This document shows positions 48,026 to 57,470 of a stretch of DNA of 64,000 bases, piece after piece. Within the stretch, counting starts at the first letter, position 1. The number at the start of each line of letters is the position of its first letter. A program made the translations under genes and the position numbers. Where the stretch lies: positions 1 through 64,000 of the forward strand of contig CAYTKQ010000018.1 of NCBI GenBank assembly GCA_964438705.1. Reading direction: 5' to 3'. The notes beneath the pieces were generated by a model. That model was given only the letters and a program-made list of their open reading frames with translations, did no database searches and had not been told where the DNA came from. The stretch comes from Christensenella sp964438705. Its GTDB lineage: Bacteria; Bacillota; Clostridia; Christensenellales; Christensenellaceae.

Positions 48026-49198
48026 TTATCCCAATAAATCGCGCGCCGTCTCGCTCAAAACCTTCAGGCGCTCCATGCCATGCTCAAGGCCGTGCACAGG
48101 CACGATGCCGCACGCATGTACAATGGATTTGTAATCCTTCGTAGCCTCTTTTATGAGCGCGATCCGCTCGGGCAGCGTATGCTCCGTCTCGGGCTGTATC
48201 ACGTCCCTGTAGTTGTGCAGCTGCACCTCGAGGGCCTTGTTTAGATCATATTCCTTCCCCGCCTTTTCCACATCCGACCACGCACTCACGGTCAGCATTT
48301 TTACGTTGGGAATGCGGTTGATGAGGGAATAAAGCTCCGTCGTGTCTCCGCAGCTGTGCCAGTAGGCAAGCCCGCCGAAGAAATTGGCAAGATCGATCTC
48401 GCCGGGCAGGATGTAATTTTCATACAAAGCCGGGCTTACGATCGGGTAGGTCACCTCGTCGTTATAAATATTGCCTTCTGAAAGCGGCAGCCCCAGATAT
48501 TCGTTGCGCTGAACCGTCCAGCGCTTGCGCGACTCGCCAAGGAAGTTGAGCAGCCGCTCGAGCCATTCCGGGTCCTCGATGCAATCGATCATCAGATCGT
48601 CGAGCCCGCGCACCTGCCACGCGCATCCCCACGGGCTGCGCCCCCACTGCGGAAAGCTGACCTCGAAATCATCACTCGCAATCTCGCGCACCTGCTCAAA
48701 AAAGCGAATGGTACGGGGCATGCAGCCCCCTGTGTAGAAATCCGGATAGTCCATCTTGTCGAGGTCCGCGCGTTCCTTGATGAGCGGTTCCTTCGAGACC
48801 ACCGCGTCGTGCTCCGTGTAAATTGCCTGATCTCCGCCGAAGATGCATTTTTCAAACGCCGCCGATTCATACACCGCCTGTTTTTTAGAGATCGGCGTGT
48901 CGTCGTCAAAATGTTTGAATTTGAAAATCTGTGTGCGCAGCCCGCTCAAATAATGCAGGGCCGGATCGTGATAAAACTTGATCAGGTCGTAATCGAGCGC
49001 CGCCGCATAGGCCTCGCGTTCAAACTCGATGACGAGCGGCTTTTTGTCCTTATCCGCAGGGATCGCGTGAAAATAATCGGACGATACGCCGCCTGAATCC
49101 CACAGTGCGTTGCGGCGCTTGTTTTCATCCGTTTCACACAGCGTCCGAATCTCCTCCTCTGCTTCCCTGATCTGCTTGAGCATCGTTGTGTTTTCCAT
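48026..49198 (-). CDS. UROD/MtaA-CmuA family protein 1
   Basis: A 390-residue cytoplasmic protein of the uroporphyrinogen decarboxylase superfamily (TIM barrel). The H-x-C-G motif (AYWHSCGDTTELYS, about 285) is the zinc-binding signature of methylcobamide methyltransferases of the MtaA/CmuA branch, not of true HemE. A late cysteine (VHACGIVP) could be the third ligand. It is the last gene of the operon SBP-RbsA-RbsC-dehydrogenase-UROD, 10 bp after the dehydrogenase. Role in breakdown of the imported compound is inferred; no corrinoid protein is in the window. Confidence 0.85.
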   Translation of the reverse strand: MENTTMLKQIREAEEEIRTLCETDENKRRNALWDSGGVSSDYFHAIPADKDKKPLVIEFEREAYAAALDYDLIKFYHDPALHYLSGLRTQIFKFKHFDDDTPISKKQAVYESAAFEKCIFGGDQAIYTEHDAVVSKEPLIKERADLDKMDYPDFYTGGCMPRTIRFFEQVREIASDDFEVSFPQWGRSPWGCAWQVRGLDDLMIDCIEDPEWLERLLNFLGESRKRWTVQRNEYLGLPLSEGNIYNDEVTYPIVSPALYENYILPGEIDLANFFGGLAYWHSCGDTTELYSLINRIPNVKMLTVSAWSDVEKAGKEYDLNKALEVQLHNYRDVIQPETEHTLPERIALIKEATKDYKSIVHACGIVPVHGLEHGMERLKVLSETARDLLG

Positions 49199-49208
49199 AC
49201 TATGTCTC

Positions 49209-50234
49209 CTATAGCTCCGGATTGATGATCAGCTTACCCTGCTTGCGCAGCTCCATATCGGATACCGCATCCACGAGGCGCTCTAATGGCAGCGGCTCAC
49301 ACTGCATAAAGCCCACGTCGATCTTGCGGGCATTGATCAGCTCTGCCGCGCGGTCGATGGTGTATGGATTGATGAAGGATGCCTTGATGTCAACCTCCTT
49401 GCGGAAAATGTCGAACGGCTTCACCGCGATGGTATCGTCCGGCGAGGTCAGTCCAAACAGCATGGCGACCGATTTTTTGCCCGCGATCTTAAGCGCAAGC
49501 TCCATCGTCTGCGGCAGTCCCACGCATTCCACGACAGCCTCCACGCGGTCGATACCCGCCTTTTTCAGCTCTGCCTCCACATCCTGCGCGGAAGGATCGA
49601 TGCACACCGTCGCGCCGAGTTTTTTGCCCATCTCGCGCTTGCCTTCCACGATTTCCACGAGCGCCACCTTGCTTGCCCCCGCGATCTTCAGCAATTGAAG
49701 CGTGATAAGGCCGATCATGCCGCCGCCGATCACCACCGCCTTGCTGCCCGACTGGATGTTGCACATATCTACGCCGTGCAAACAGCATGAAACAGGCTCC
49801 GCCATCGCGCCCTCTCCATATGTCGTGGTGTCGGCAAGTTTTAATACCTGGCTTTTGTTGACCGCGCAATATTCCGCAAAGCCGCCGCTCGTCGATGTAC
49901 CGTAGCCGATCATGTGCTCGCAGAAATGCCCGATCCCGCTGCGGCAATAATAACAGCCTCCGCACAGCTTGTTCGGGTCCACGCACACGCGGTCTCCCAC
50001 CTTGAATTCGCTTACGTTTTTGCCGACCCTCTCCACCTGTCCCGCAAATTCGTGGCCCAGAATCCGCGGCGGCGTGATGTCTGCCGCGCCGGGGTCGCCG
50101 TTGTAGATGTGCACATCCGTACCGCACACGCCCGATGCCTTCACCTTGATCAGTACATCATCGTCCCCCACCACGGGCATGGGAACGTCCTCCACCCTGA
50201 TATCATGTATTCCGTAAAAAACCGCAGCCTTCAT
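49209..50234 (-). CDS. Zinc-dependent alcohol dehydrogenase (sorbitol dehydrogenase-like)
   Basis: A 341-residue medium-chain dehydrogenase. Catalytic zinc ligands in GVCGTD and GHEFAG, structural zinc cysteines in CGGCYYCRSGIGHFC, and an NAD-binding motif GGGMIGLITLQL. Closest to polyol/threonine dehydrogenases. It sits between the sugar permease and a UROD-family gene, so it probably oxidises the imported sugar or polyol. AGAGG precedes ATG 50234. Confidence 0.9.
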   Translation of the reverse strand: MKAAVFYGIHDIRVEDVPMPVVGDDDVLIKVKASGVCGTDVHIYNGDPGAADITPPRILGHEFAGQVERVGKNVSEFKVGDRVCVDPNKLCGGCYYCRSGIGHFCEHMIGYGTSTSGGFAEYCAVNKSQVLKLADTTTYGEGAMAEPVSCCLHGVDMCNIQSGSKAVVIGGGMIGLITLQLLKIAGASKVALVEIVEGKREMGKKLGATVCIDPSAQDVEAELKKAGIDRVEAVVECVGLPQTMELALKIAGKKSVAMLFGLTSPDDTIAVKPFDIFRKEVDIKASFINPYTIDRAAELINARKIDVGFMQCEPLPLERLVDAVSDMELRKQGKLIINPEL

Positions 50235-50253
50235 AACAAACCTCTTCCTGCCG

Positions 50254-51240
50254 TCACGCGGCGATCGTATTCCCTTTGTTTTTGACGCTTTCCTTCAGGT
50301 TGTTTTCGCTTCTCGCCTTGGAAACGCAGTCGAACCCGACGGCAACCACGAGCACGATGCCCTGCACCACGTCCTGCACATAATCGTTGACGTTCATCAG
50401 CACAAGCCCGTTGCTCAAAATGCCCATAATGAGCACGCCGATCACAACGCCGAAGATGCGTCCCGATCCGCCGTTTACGCTCACGCCGCCCAAAACGACA
50501 GCGATGATGACCTCGAATTCAAAACCTTTGCCCGTCGTGGGCTGTCCGGAATTCAGGCGGGAGAGCATGATGATGCCCGCAAGTGCGGCGAACACACCCG
50601 AAAGGGTATACACCATCTGCTTGGTGGACTGCGTGTTGATGCCCGCCAGCTTCGCCGCCTCCTCGTTGCCGCCGATGGCGTAGAAATAGCGTCCGAAATA
50701 GGTTTTGTTGAGGATAAACCAGCCAAGGATGAATATGCCGATCATGATGAGGACGGGGATCGGAATAATGCTGATGTAACCCTGTCCCATCACGGTAAAT
50801 CCGGGATCAAATCCGTAGATCGGCAGGCCTCCGGAGATGATGAACGCAAGACCGCTCAAAATGTTCATAAATCCCATGGAGGAAATGATCGGGGGCACTC
50901 TCAGCTTGGTGATGATCGTGCCGTTTAAGAACCCAAAGCCCGCAGAGATCACCATGCACAGGAGGCATGCCACCAACGGATTCATATCCATCTTTACCAT
51001 GAAGTAAGCGCATACCACGTTGACGAACGCCAGCACCGAACCCACCGAAAGGTCGATGCCCCCCGTCAGCATGACAAACATCATACCCACGGATGTGATG
51101 CCGATCATCGACACCTGCCGCGCCACGTTGAAAAGATTGTCTATCGTCAGAAACGCGTTGGACATGATCGTAAAAAATACGATCAGCCCCGCCAGCACGA
51201 CGACAATTCCATATTTCTGAAAAAATGTTGTGTTCTTCAT
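50254..51240 (-). CDS. Sugar ABC transporter permease (RbsC type)
   Basis: A 328-residue inner-membrane permease of the CUT2 (ribose/xylose/galactose) family with 8-10 predicted helices; the family signature GGIDLSVGSVLAF (about 58-70) and GGVSVNGGSGRIFGVVIG are clear. It pairs with the ATPase encoded just upstream and the lipoprotein at 52862. The actual sugar cannot be read from sequence. Confidence 0.92.
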   Translation of the reverse strand: MKNTTFFQKYGIVVVLAGLIVFFTIMSNAFLTIDNLFNVARQVSMIGITSVGMMFVMLTGGIDLSVGSVLAFVNVVCAYFMVKMDMNPLVACLLCMVISAGFGFLNGTIITKLRVPPIISSMGFMNILSGLAFIISGGLPIYGFDPGFTVMGQGYISIIPIPVLIMIGIFILGWFILNKTYFGRYFYAIGGNEEAAKLAGINTQSTKQMVYTLSGVFAALAGIIMLSRLNSGQPTTGKGFEFEVIIAVVLGGVSVNGGSGRIFGVVIGVLIMGILSNGLVLMNVNDYVQDVVQGIVLVVAVGFDCVSKARSENNLKESVKNKGNTIAA

Positions 51241-51271
51241 AATCCAGCTCCTAAATTCTTATTGGAAAGTC

Positions 51272-52759
51272 TTACGACATAGACGCGTATTGCAGGATTT
51301 TTTCCTGATCGAACTCCTCTTTTTTGAGCTCTCCCGTCATTCTCCCCTCCGCCAGCACAATGATGCGGTCCGATACGCCAATCAGCTCCTCCATCTCGGA
51401 AGAGATCATAATGAGCGTCTTGCCTTCCTTGGCCAGGCGGTCCATGATCATATAAATTTCCTGTTTCGCGCCCACGTCAATGCCGCGGGTCGGCTCGTCA
51501 AACACGATGATATCCGGATTTGTGGCCAACCACTTCGCGAGCACCACCTTCTGCTGGTTCCCGCCGGAAAGGTTGCCCGTCAACTGCGCCACGCTCGGCG
51601 CCTTAATGCGCAGGCTGTCCTTATATTCATCGATGATCGTTTTTTCGCGTTTTCTGTTGATCACGCTGCATTTGGATATCCGCTTTAGGATCGGCATCGT
51701 GATGTTGTCCTGAATAGACATATGCAGCAGCACCCCCTGCTGCTTCCGGTCCTCGGGCACAAGCGCGATTCCTTTGCTGATGGCCTCGGATGGAGATTTA
51801 ACGTGTATCTCCTCGCCGCGCAGCTTGATGCTGCCCGCTGTCGCGTGTGCCACGCCAAACAATATTTCCGCAAACTCCGTGCGTCCGGCGCCGATGAGGC
51901 CCCCCAGCCCCAAAATCTCGCCTTTTTTCACGTGAAAGGAAATATCCGTGAGGCCGTTTCCGCTCAGGTGCTTCACCTCAAGCAAAACGTCTGAATCCGG
52001 TTTCATTTCCCGCACCGGGAAGGTCTCCTTCAATTCCCGCCCCACCATGAGCTTTACAAGCTCGTCGCGCGAGGAATCCGCCGTATTGATGGTGGTAATG
52101 AGTTCGCCGTCCCGCATGACGGAAACCCTGTCCGTCACCTCGAATATCTCATCGAGCCGGTGCGAGATATAGATGATCGCAACGCCCTCGCTCTTCAGCT
52201 TCCTGATGATGAGGAACAGCGCGTCCAGCTCGCGGTTTGTCAGCGACGCAGACGGTTCGTCCATGATCAAAATACGGCTGTTCATAGAAATCGCTTTTGC
52301 GATCTCGACCATCTGCTGATAGCCTGTTGTCAGGTTCTTGACGAGCATGTCCGGGTCGATTTTGATGTCGAGCTGGTCAAAAAGCTCCACCGTCTTTTCA
52401 TTCATCGCTTTTCGGTCGATCACCACCCCGTTCCTGATCGCACGGCCCAAAAAGATGTTTTCCGCGACAGACATTTCTTTGACGAGGTTGAATTCCTGAT
52501 AGATCACGCCGATCCCGTTTTCCCGCGACACAATCGGCGTCAGGCTGGAAAATTCACTTCCGTTCACAATGACCTTTCCCGCCGTCGGGCTGATCGCCCC
52601 GCTGCACGTCTTGATCAGTGTGGATTTTCCCGCGCCGTTCTCCCCGACCAGCGCGTGGACCTCGCCTTCTTTCAGCTCGAAGCTCACATCCTTTAGGGCG
52701 TGCACGCCGGGATATTCCTTATAAATATGTTCAAACTTCAATACGATGTTCTGCTCCAC
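51272..52759 (-). CDS. Sugar ABC transporter ATP-binding protein (RbsA type)
   Basis: A 495-residue double ATPase of a CUT2 importer. NBD1: Walker A GENGAGKST, LTTGYQQMVEIAKA, Walker B LIMDEPSASL. NBD2: LIGAGRTEFAEI (degenerate Walker A, normal in RbsA), LSGGNQQKVVLAKWL, IIVFDEPTRGID. Start chosen at GTG 52759 (AGAGG 7 bp upstream), which matches the family N-terminus; an ATG 36 bp further up has no ribosome site. Intact, unlike the pseudo-ATPase at 58516. Confidence 0.9.
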   Translation of the reverse strand: MEQNIVLKFEHIYKEYPGVHALKDVSFELKEGEVHALVGENGAGKSTLIKTCSGAISPTAGKVIVNGSEFSSLTPIVSRENGIGVIYQEFNLVKEMSVAENIFLGRAIRNGVVIDRKAMNEKTVELFDQLDIKIDPDMLVKNLTTGYQQMVEIAKAISMNSRILIMDEPSASLTNRELDALFLIIRKLKSEGVAIIYISHRLDEIFEVTDRVSVMRDGELITTINTADSSRDELVKLMVGRELKETFPVREMKPDSDVLLEVKHLSGNGLTDISFHVKKGEILGLGGLIGAGRTEFAEILFGVAHATAGSIKLRGEEIHVKSPSEAISKGIALVPEDRKQQGVLLHMSIQDNITMPILKRISKCSVINRKREKTIIDEYKDSLRIKAPSVAQLTGNLSGGNQQKVVLAKWLATNPDIIVFDEPTRGIDVGAKQEIYMIMDRLAKEGKTLIMISSEMEELIGVSDRIIVLAEGRMTGELKKEEFDQEKILQYASMS

Positions 52760-52810
52760 TTTGCGACCTCTTCTTTTTCTGTTTTGGTTCCCCATATCCG
52801 TTCTTACGGC

Positions 52811-52851
52811 AGCGGGGCGGCGGGCCCCCTTGCCCGCCGCCTGCCTTGCCG
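52811..52851 (-). promoter_or_regulatory. Intercistronic hairpin between SBP and RbsA genes
   Basis: GGCGGCGGGC pairs with GCCCGCCGCC around a C-rich loop. No T-run follows, so it is more likely an mRNA-stabilising hairpin raising SBP levels than a terminator. Confidence 0.6.
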
Positions 52852-52861
52852 TATGCCGTTC

Positions 52862-53944
52862 TTATTTTCCGTAGCCAGCCATGTCCCAATATTCCTGCGC
52901 GTTATTGATGTCAACGGGATCCATGGGGGTGTATTCAGATTGATCGTAAGGCTGTCCGAGGATCATTCTCGCCGCCAGGTCCACCACCTGCTTTGCCTTT
53001 TGCATCGGTGTGCCAAGGCCTACCGACATGCGGATCGGTTCATTCTTCATCATGGCGGACAGTGCCTCTTCCGTGCCGTCTACGCTGAAAATACCAAAAT
53101 CCTCCGCAGACTTGCCCGCCGCCTTCACTGCTTCGTTCGCGCCGACAGCGCCGCCGTCGCCGATGCACACCACGATCTTCATGTCAGGGTTCGCCTGCAG
53201 GAAGGTTTCCACCGCCTTCATACCGGTCACCGCGTCTGCGGAAGCAGAGGTTGCCACGATCTCAGCACCCGGGCAAGCCTTTGCAAGCGCATCCTTGATG
53301 CCGTCCGCACGGTCGATGAGGTCTTCCATCGTGGGGAAATCAAGCACGCCGACTTTGGCTTTCCCGCCAAGTTTTTCATTGATCCACGCACCTGCCGCTT
53401 CGCCCACGAGGCTGCCTGCCGCGTAGTTCTCAACGACGTACTGCGCGTCCACGCCTTCCATCGACTGTCCGTAAGCCATCACCATGATGCCCGCGTCCTT
53501 CGCCTTTTTCACAACGTCGCCGAGCGCGTTTGCGTCCTGCGGACCGATCACGATGACGTCCATCTTTGCGGTGATCATGTTTTCGATCTGGGAAACCTGC
53601 GTGGAGGCAACGCCTTCACAGCTCACAAGCGTCACCTCTGCGCCGAGGCTCTTGCCGATGTTCACAATGTTCTCCCCCGTCGCCGCCCAAATCGGGTTGG
53701 TCAGGTCGTAAAACGTCACACCGATCTTTTTGCCCGTCAGGTCATAGTTCAGCTCCGTGTCTCCCGTCACTGCGGATGCGCTCGCCTCCGCAGAAGCTGA
53801 TTCGCTGGGCGCCTGCGTCGCTTCCTTCGTCGGCTCTGCCGATGCGGACGGGCTCGCCTCCGCTCCGGGCTGTGCCGTTGTGCATCCCGCAAACACCGTC
53901 ACCGCGAGCGCCAGACAAATGACCAAACTTAAGATTTTCTTCAT
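52862..53944 (-). CDS. Sugar-binding lipoprotein (periplasmic-binding-protein type)
   Basis: A 360-residue extracellular substrate-binding protein, lipidated at C21 (LALAVTVFAGC). A Ser/Ala/Glu/Thr-rich linker spans 25-58, then a two-lobed peripla_BP_4 domain (KIGVTFYDLTNPIWAATGENI and DVIVIGPQDANALGDVVKKAKDAG). First gene of the five-gene importer/catabolic operon. AGGAGG precedes the start. The leader holds a strong hairpin at 53979-54006. Confidence 0.92.
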   Translation of the reverse strand: MKKILSLVICLALAVTVFAGCTTAQPGAEASPSASAEPTKEATQAPSESASAEASASAVTGDTELNYDLTGKKIGVTFYDLTNPIWAATGENIVNIGKSLGAEVTLVSCEGVASTQVSQIENMITAKMDVIVIGPQDANALGDVVKKAKDAGIMVMAYGQSMEGVDAQYVVENYAAGSLVGEAAGAWINEKLGGKAKVGVLDFPTMEDLIDRADGIKDALAKACPGAEIVATSASADAVTGMKAVETFLQANPDMKIVVCIGDGGAVGANEAVKAAGKSAEDFGIFSVDGTEEALSAMMKNEPIRMSVGLGTPMQKAKQVVDLAARMILGQPYDQSEYTPMDPVDINNAQEYWDMAGYGK

Positions 53945-53978
53945 TCTTTCTTCCTCCTGAGTCTTTATATAGTGTTCC

Positions 53979-54006
53979 GCACGGCAGCGTTTCCCCGCTG
54001 CCGTGC
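53979..54006 (-). promoter_or_regulatory. 5' leader hairpin of the sugar importer operon
   Basis: An 11-bp perfect stem GCACGGCAGCG/CGCTGCCGTGC with a 6-nt loop, 35 bp before the lipoprotein start. No T-run follows; likely a stabilising or regulatory leader hairpin. Confidence 0.55.
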
Positions 54007-54093
54007 AAATAGAAATTCATGAAATTGTCGTGCCGTATCGATTGGTTTTTGGAAGTTCTTCTTCGGTTTTGTATTTTTGTATTCTTAATGTAA

Positions 54094-54130
54094 CACCAAA
54101 ATTTAGCAGGAACAATGCGCCAAAATTTAG
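54094..54130. promoter_or_regulatory. Tandem direct repeat upstream of the sugar importer operon
   Basis: CACCAAAATTTAG (54094-54106) and CGCCAAAATTTAG (54118-54130), period 24 bp. Layout resembles AraC-family sites. No clear -35/-10 pair could be assigned between this and the start. Confidence 0.5.
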
Positions 54131-54154
54131 AATTGGCATCTGATTTTTAGATGA

Positions 54155-55423
54155 TCATTCCTGCGGGATGGTGTCATGCAGCGCGGAAAATTCCGCCAGA
54201 ACATTGTCGAGCGGCACCTCATACTGGATGTTGTGCACGTTCCCGCCCACAAAGCCGCCGCCCTTCGAAAAAATCTGCGCGTTGCGCCGCGTCTCCTCGT
54301 AAACCTCCTCGGGGCTGCCGTTCGGCAAGATGAACTGCGGGTCGCATCCGCCGCCCCAGAATACAATGTCCTTGCCGAATTTTTCCTTCAGCGAGGCAGC
54401 GTCCATATCCTTTGCGGAGACCTGCACCGGATTTAAAATATCAAAGCCCGCCGCCACAAACTCCGGGATCAGCGTCACGACAGAGCCGCATGAATGCATG
54501 AAGGTTTTCCAGTCCGTGTGTTTGTGTATCCAGTCGTTCACCTTTCGATAGAACGGCGCATACACCTCGCGGTACAGCTCGGGCGCAAGCATCGCCCCGC
54601 CCTGAAATGCAAAATCCGTTCCCGAATGCACCATCACCTCGATGCGGTTGCCCACCGCGTCATAGTAACGCCGCATGTTTTCAAGCGTGATCTCCGTCTG
54701 CATGTCAAAGAGATCCATCAGGTAGTCGCGGTGCAGATACACCGCCATATACCAGTCCTCCACTTCGCGGATACCCTTGGTTTCCTTGAGCCACGGCCCG
54801 GGTACGTGAAAAATATCTCCCAGACCGCCCCCTCCATAGCTTCCCACGATCGCATAATCCGTGTTCTCGTAAAGCGCCTTTGATGTTTCCTCAAGATAGC
54901 GCAGATCCTTTTCAGGCAGCGGCGTATACATGCCCGCGTAATCCTTGCGCGCGTTCCATTCCGTTTTTGCCTCAAGGTCCTCTTGCCTTGGAATGTTGTC
55001 AAAATACAGGGAGGCGGAGCTCATAAAAGCGCTGGGCGGCACGGAGGTGTCCCCCTGCGGATATGCGTAAATCTTGCCGTCCGCGTCTCTGCTCCACGCA
55101 AAATCCTCGCGCACCAGCACGGGCGTGCCGTCCGCGAGCGTCCATTCCTTATAGCGCTCCGAGGTCAGGCCGAGGCTGTCCCCGCTCGTATAAAGCCCCA
55201 CGCAGTCGATGCCGAGCGCCTCACGCACGTCGTCCGTGACCTCGGCGATCAGCGTCATGGGGTCAAGTGCCTTCACCGTCCTTTTTTCAAGCCCCAGCTT
55301 TTCACGCAGGCGCGTAAGCTCTGAAACGTGGATGCCTGAAATCGCCGTCGCACCCATGTCGATGGGTACCCTGTCGCTCAGCTGGTGGCGGATCGCCTTT
55401 TTCACCCGTTCTCTTGCTTTCAT
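54155..55423 (-). CDS. UROD/MtaA-CmuA family protein 2
   Basis: A 422-residue TIM-barrel protein of the UROD superfamily. It keeps the H-x-C-G motif (TFMHSCGSVV) and a late cysteine in WGGGCDPQFILPNGSPEEV, which together make the zinc site known from MtaA/CmuA. ATG 55423 is chosen, with GAGGAG 11 bp upstream and MKARERVKKAIRHQ matching the family start. Lies just upstream of the importer operon and is divergent from the response regulator, with tandem repeats between. Substrate unknown. Confidence 0.85.
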   Translation of the reverse strand: MKARERVKKAIRHQLSDRVPIDMGATAISGIHVSELTRLREKLGLEKRTVKALDPMTLIAEVTDDVREALGIDCVGLYTSGDSLGLTSERYKEWTLADGTPVLVREDFAWSRDADGKIYAYPQGDTSVPPSAFMSSASLYFDNIPRQEDLEAKTEWNARKDYAGMYTPLPEKDLRYLEETSKALYENTDYAIVGSYGGGGLGDIFHVPGPWLKETKGIREVEDWYMAVYLHRDYLMDLFDMQTEITLENMRRYYDAVGNRIEVMVHSGTDFAFQGGAMLAPELYREVYAPFYRKVNDWIHKHTDWKTFMHSCGSVVTLIPEFVAAGFDILNPVQVSAKDMDAASLKEKFGKDIVFWGGGCDPQFILPNGSPEEVYEETRRNAQIFSKGGGFVGGNVHNIQYEVPLDNVLAEFSALHDTIPQE

Positions 55424-55469
55424 ATCCCGTTTTTCTCCTCGTGGTTTGATTTTATTCAAGCGGTTCACT

Positions 55470-55560
55470 GGGGTTGGCGGTGCGTTGTTTGTCCCACGCG
55501 CAGTTTAATTGCGAAGCAATTACCTGTTTGAGCATGGGATAAATGACCAGCGCCAACCCC
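55470..55560. repeat. Long hairpin carrying the shared 38-nt core (third element)
   Basis: GGGGTTGGCG (55470-55479) pairs with CGCCAACCCC (55551-55560), and a further 13 positions pair if G-U is allowed. The loop side holds the 38-nt core (55497-55534) found at 17794-17831, with its own small hairpin AATTGC-GAA-GCAATT. Lies in the 55424-55818 gap, which otherwise contains the sites listed next. Confidence 0.7.
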
Positions 55561-55625
55561 GATATGCAGTAATGCGCAGCACTCTAATTTTCAGCGTAGC
55601 GTATTGCAAAACGCGGTTCAATGAC

Positions 55626-55660
55626 ATGATTTTTATAATTGCGCCATGATTTTTAGTATT
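55626..55660. promoter_or_regulatory. Tandem direct repeat upstream of the response regulator
   Basis: ATGATTTTTATAATT (55626-55640) and ATGATTTTTAGTATT (55646-55660), period 20 bp, placed roughly -50 to -85 relative to the predicted transcription start of the response-regulator gene. Confidence 0.6.
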
Positions 55661-55675
55661 ATTTTCTTCGACCGT

Positions 55676-55704
55676 TTGATTTTTCAAAACATCTGTGCAA
55701 TAAT
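55676..55704 (+). promoter_or_regulatory. Promoter of the two-component operon
   Basis: TTGATT (55676-55681), 17 bp, AATAAT (55699-55704). Confidence 0.65.
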
Positions 55705-55818
55705 AAAGACCATAAAATCGTGCGGCTTTGCTCCCCCCACTCCCCCGCAAAGACGCATGCCCCCATTCCGTTCCCGTTGAACGCATATTTTCCCCTGACA
55801 ATAAAGATTGGGAGGATC

Positions 55819-57450
55819 ATGGAATCCATGAAAGTATTTATCGCCGACGATGAAATTTTTGTGATAGAGCTTCTTTTGCATCTCATCGATTGGGAGGCGC
55901 TTGATTTAGAGGTCGTCGGGACCGCGAAGGACGGCGTGACCGCCCTCGAAAAGATCGAAAAAACCTCGCCCGATATCGTGATCACCGACATCCGCATGCC
56001 CGGCATGAGCGGGCTCGATATGATCAAGGAAATTCAGGCAAAAAAGCCCACCACCGCCTTTGTCATCATAAGCGGGCACAATAATTTTGAATACGCGCAG
56101 ACCGCCATCCGCTTTGGTGTGAAGGATTACGTGCTAAAGCCCATCAACGCGGACGATCTGCGGGATATCCTTGTCAATTTGACGGCTGAAATCAAAGGCA
56201 ACATGCGCCGCGGAGCGGAAATCAAGGAGATGAACCAAAAATTCGATGTAGCGCGCCTCAAGCTGCACGACAGTTTTTTGGATAAGATCAGTGAAAATTC
56301 CCTGCCGCTGACCAGTGATTTGGACGTGCTAAACGCCGATTACCTGCTGAACTTCCGGCCCGGATATTTTCGTTTCCTGATCTTAAAATTTGATTGCCGT
56401 GCGCTCGACGAGGACGCCGCCTATCCCACCCAGCTTTACGAACGCGTGGTGTCGGGCATCGCGGAATTCATCGAGGGGCTCTGCTACGAGACCGTCACGA
56501 GCGCGCATACTTCCAAATACTTTGTGCTCGTCAATTACGACCCGGCCTCGGATGGCAAGCTCAGGCAAAATCTTCAATATTTCCTCGACGATATGGCACT
56601 GGTGTGCAAGAAATATTCAAACCTCTATTTCACGGTGTGCATGGGCAGCGCGGAGACCGATCCGCTCAATCTCCCCATCTCCTGTCAAAACGCGTCCCGC
56701 GCCCTGCGCGCGCGCGTGCTGCGGCGGCTTGATACGGTCATCGATACGCCGCCTTCCTGCGACCCTGCCGCAGACCTCGCCGACATTTTTTCTCAGGCGT
56801 CGAAGGAAAGCCTGCAGCGCAGCATCGAAAAATTTGACTTGAACGATATTCGCTCGCAGATCACGCAGCTGTTTGCTCTTGCGGAGAGCCTTGGACGCGA
56901 TTGCGCCGAGCTGTTTTGGTCGCTTGGCACGCAAATCTACGGGCTCTTTTTAAACATCACGCAAAACCTCGACCTGTTTGCCGACCACAAGGCCGAAATG
57001 CAGGCATTCCTGCACTCTCTCGATTCGTGCATCGACGTGCTCGCCCTTCGCTCCGCGCTCATCGAACGCATATGCAAGCACATCAACGACTATACCTCGC
57101 TTGAGGACAGCGCGGACAATACCTACATCACGATCGCCAAAAAATACATTGCCGATCACTACATGGAAAAAATCGCGCTCGACGACATCGCGCAGCTTGT
57201 GTTTTTGAATCCGGTGTATTTCTCCATCCTGTTCAAGCAGGAGGTCGGCATCAACTTTGTGGATTATCTCAATAAATATCGCATCGAGATTTCTAAAAAA
57301 TATTTGAAGGACATTTCCTATTCCCTGTCCGGCATTGCCGACAAGGTGGGTTTTACCAACGCAAAATATTTTTCCAAGATGTTCAAACGCATCGTGGGCA
57401 TCACGCCATCTCAATACCGCAGCAAATATATGCGGCACAACCAATCCTAA
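55819..57450 (+). CDS. AraC-type response regulator (YesN-like)
   Basis: A 543-residue cytoplasmic regulator. Receiver domain 1-120 with FIADDE and D57 (IVITDIRMPGMSG), a 300-residue helical middle region of the YesN type, and a C-terminal AraC HTH_18 (about 440-540) with two helix-turn-helix units (LDDIAQLVFLNPVYFSILFKQ and LSGIADKVGFTNAKYFSKMFKR). GGAGG is only 3 bp before ATG 55819; ATG 55828 is an alternative. Co-transcribed with the kinase 20 bp later. Likely target: sugar/UROD genes around it. Confidence 0.9.
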   Translation: MESMKVFIADDEIFVIELLLHLIDWEALDLEVVGTAKDGVTALEKIEKTSPDIVITDIRMPGMSGLDMIKEIQAKKPTTAFVIISGHNNFEYAQTAIRFGVKDYVLKPINADDLRDILVNLTAEIKGNMRRGAEIKEMNQKFDVARLKLHDSFLDKISENSLPLTSDLDVLNADYLLNFRPGYFRFLILKFDCRALDEDAAYPTQLYERVVSGIAEFIEGLCYETVTSAHTSKYFVLVNYDPASDGKLRQNLQYFLDDMALVCKKYSNLYFTVCMGSAETDPLNLPISCQNASRALRARVLRRLDTVIDTPPSCDPAADLADIFSQASKESLQRSIEKFDLNDIRSQITQLFALAESLGRDCAELFWSLGTQIYGLFLNITQNLDLFADHKAEMQAFLHSLDSCIDVLALRSALIERICKHINDYTSLEDSADNTYITIAKKYIADHYMEKIALDDIAQLVFLNPVYFSILFKQEVGINFVDYLNKYRIEISKKYLKDISYSLSGIADKVGFTNAKYFSKMFKRIVGITPSQYRSKYMRHNQS

Positions 57451-57470
57451 TCACACCGGGGGGAATCGTC

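Noticed and set aside
48026..49198. True uroporphyrinogen decarboxylase (HemE) for heme synthesis
   Set aside because: H-x-C-G zinc motif, sugar-operon context and three diverged copies point to the MtaA/CmuA branch.
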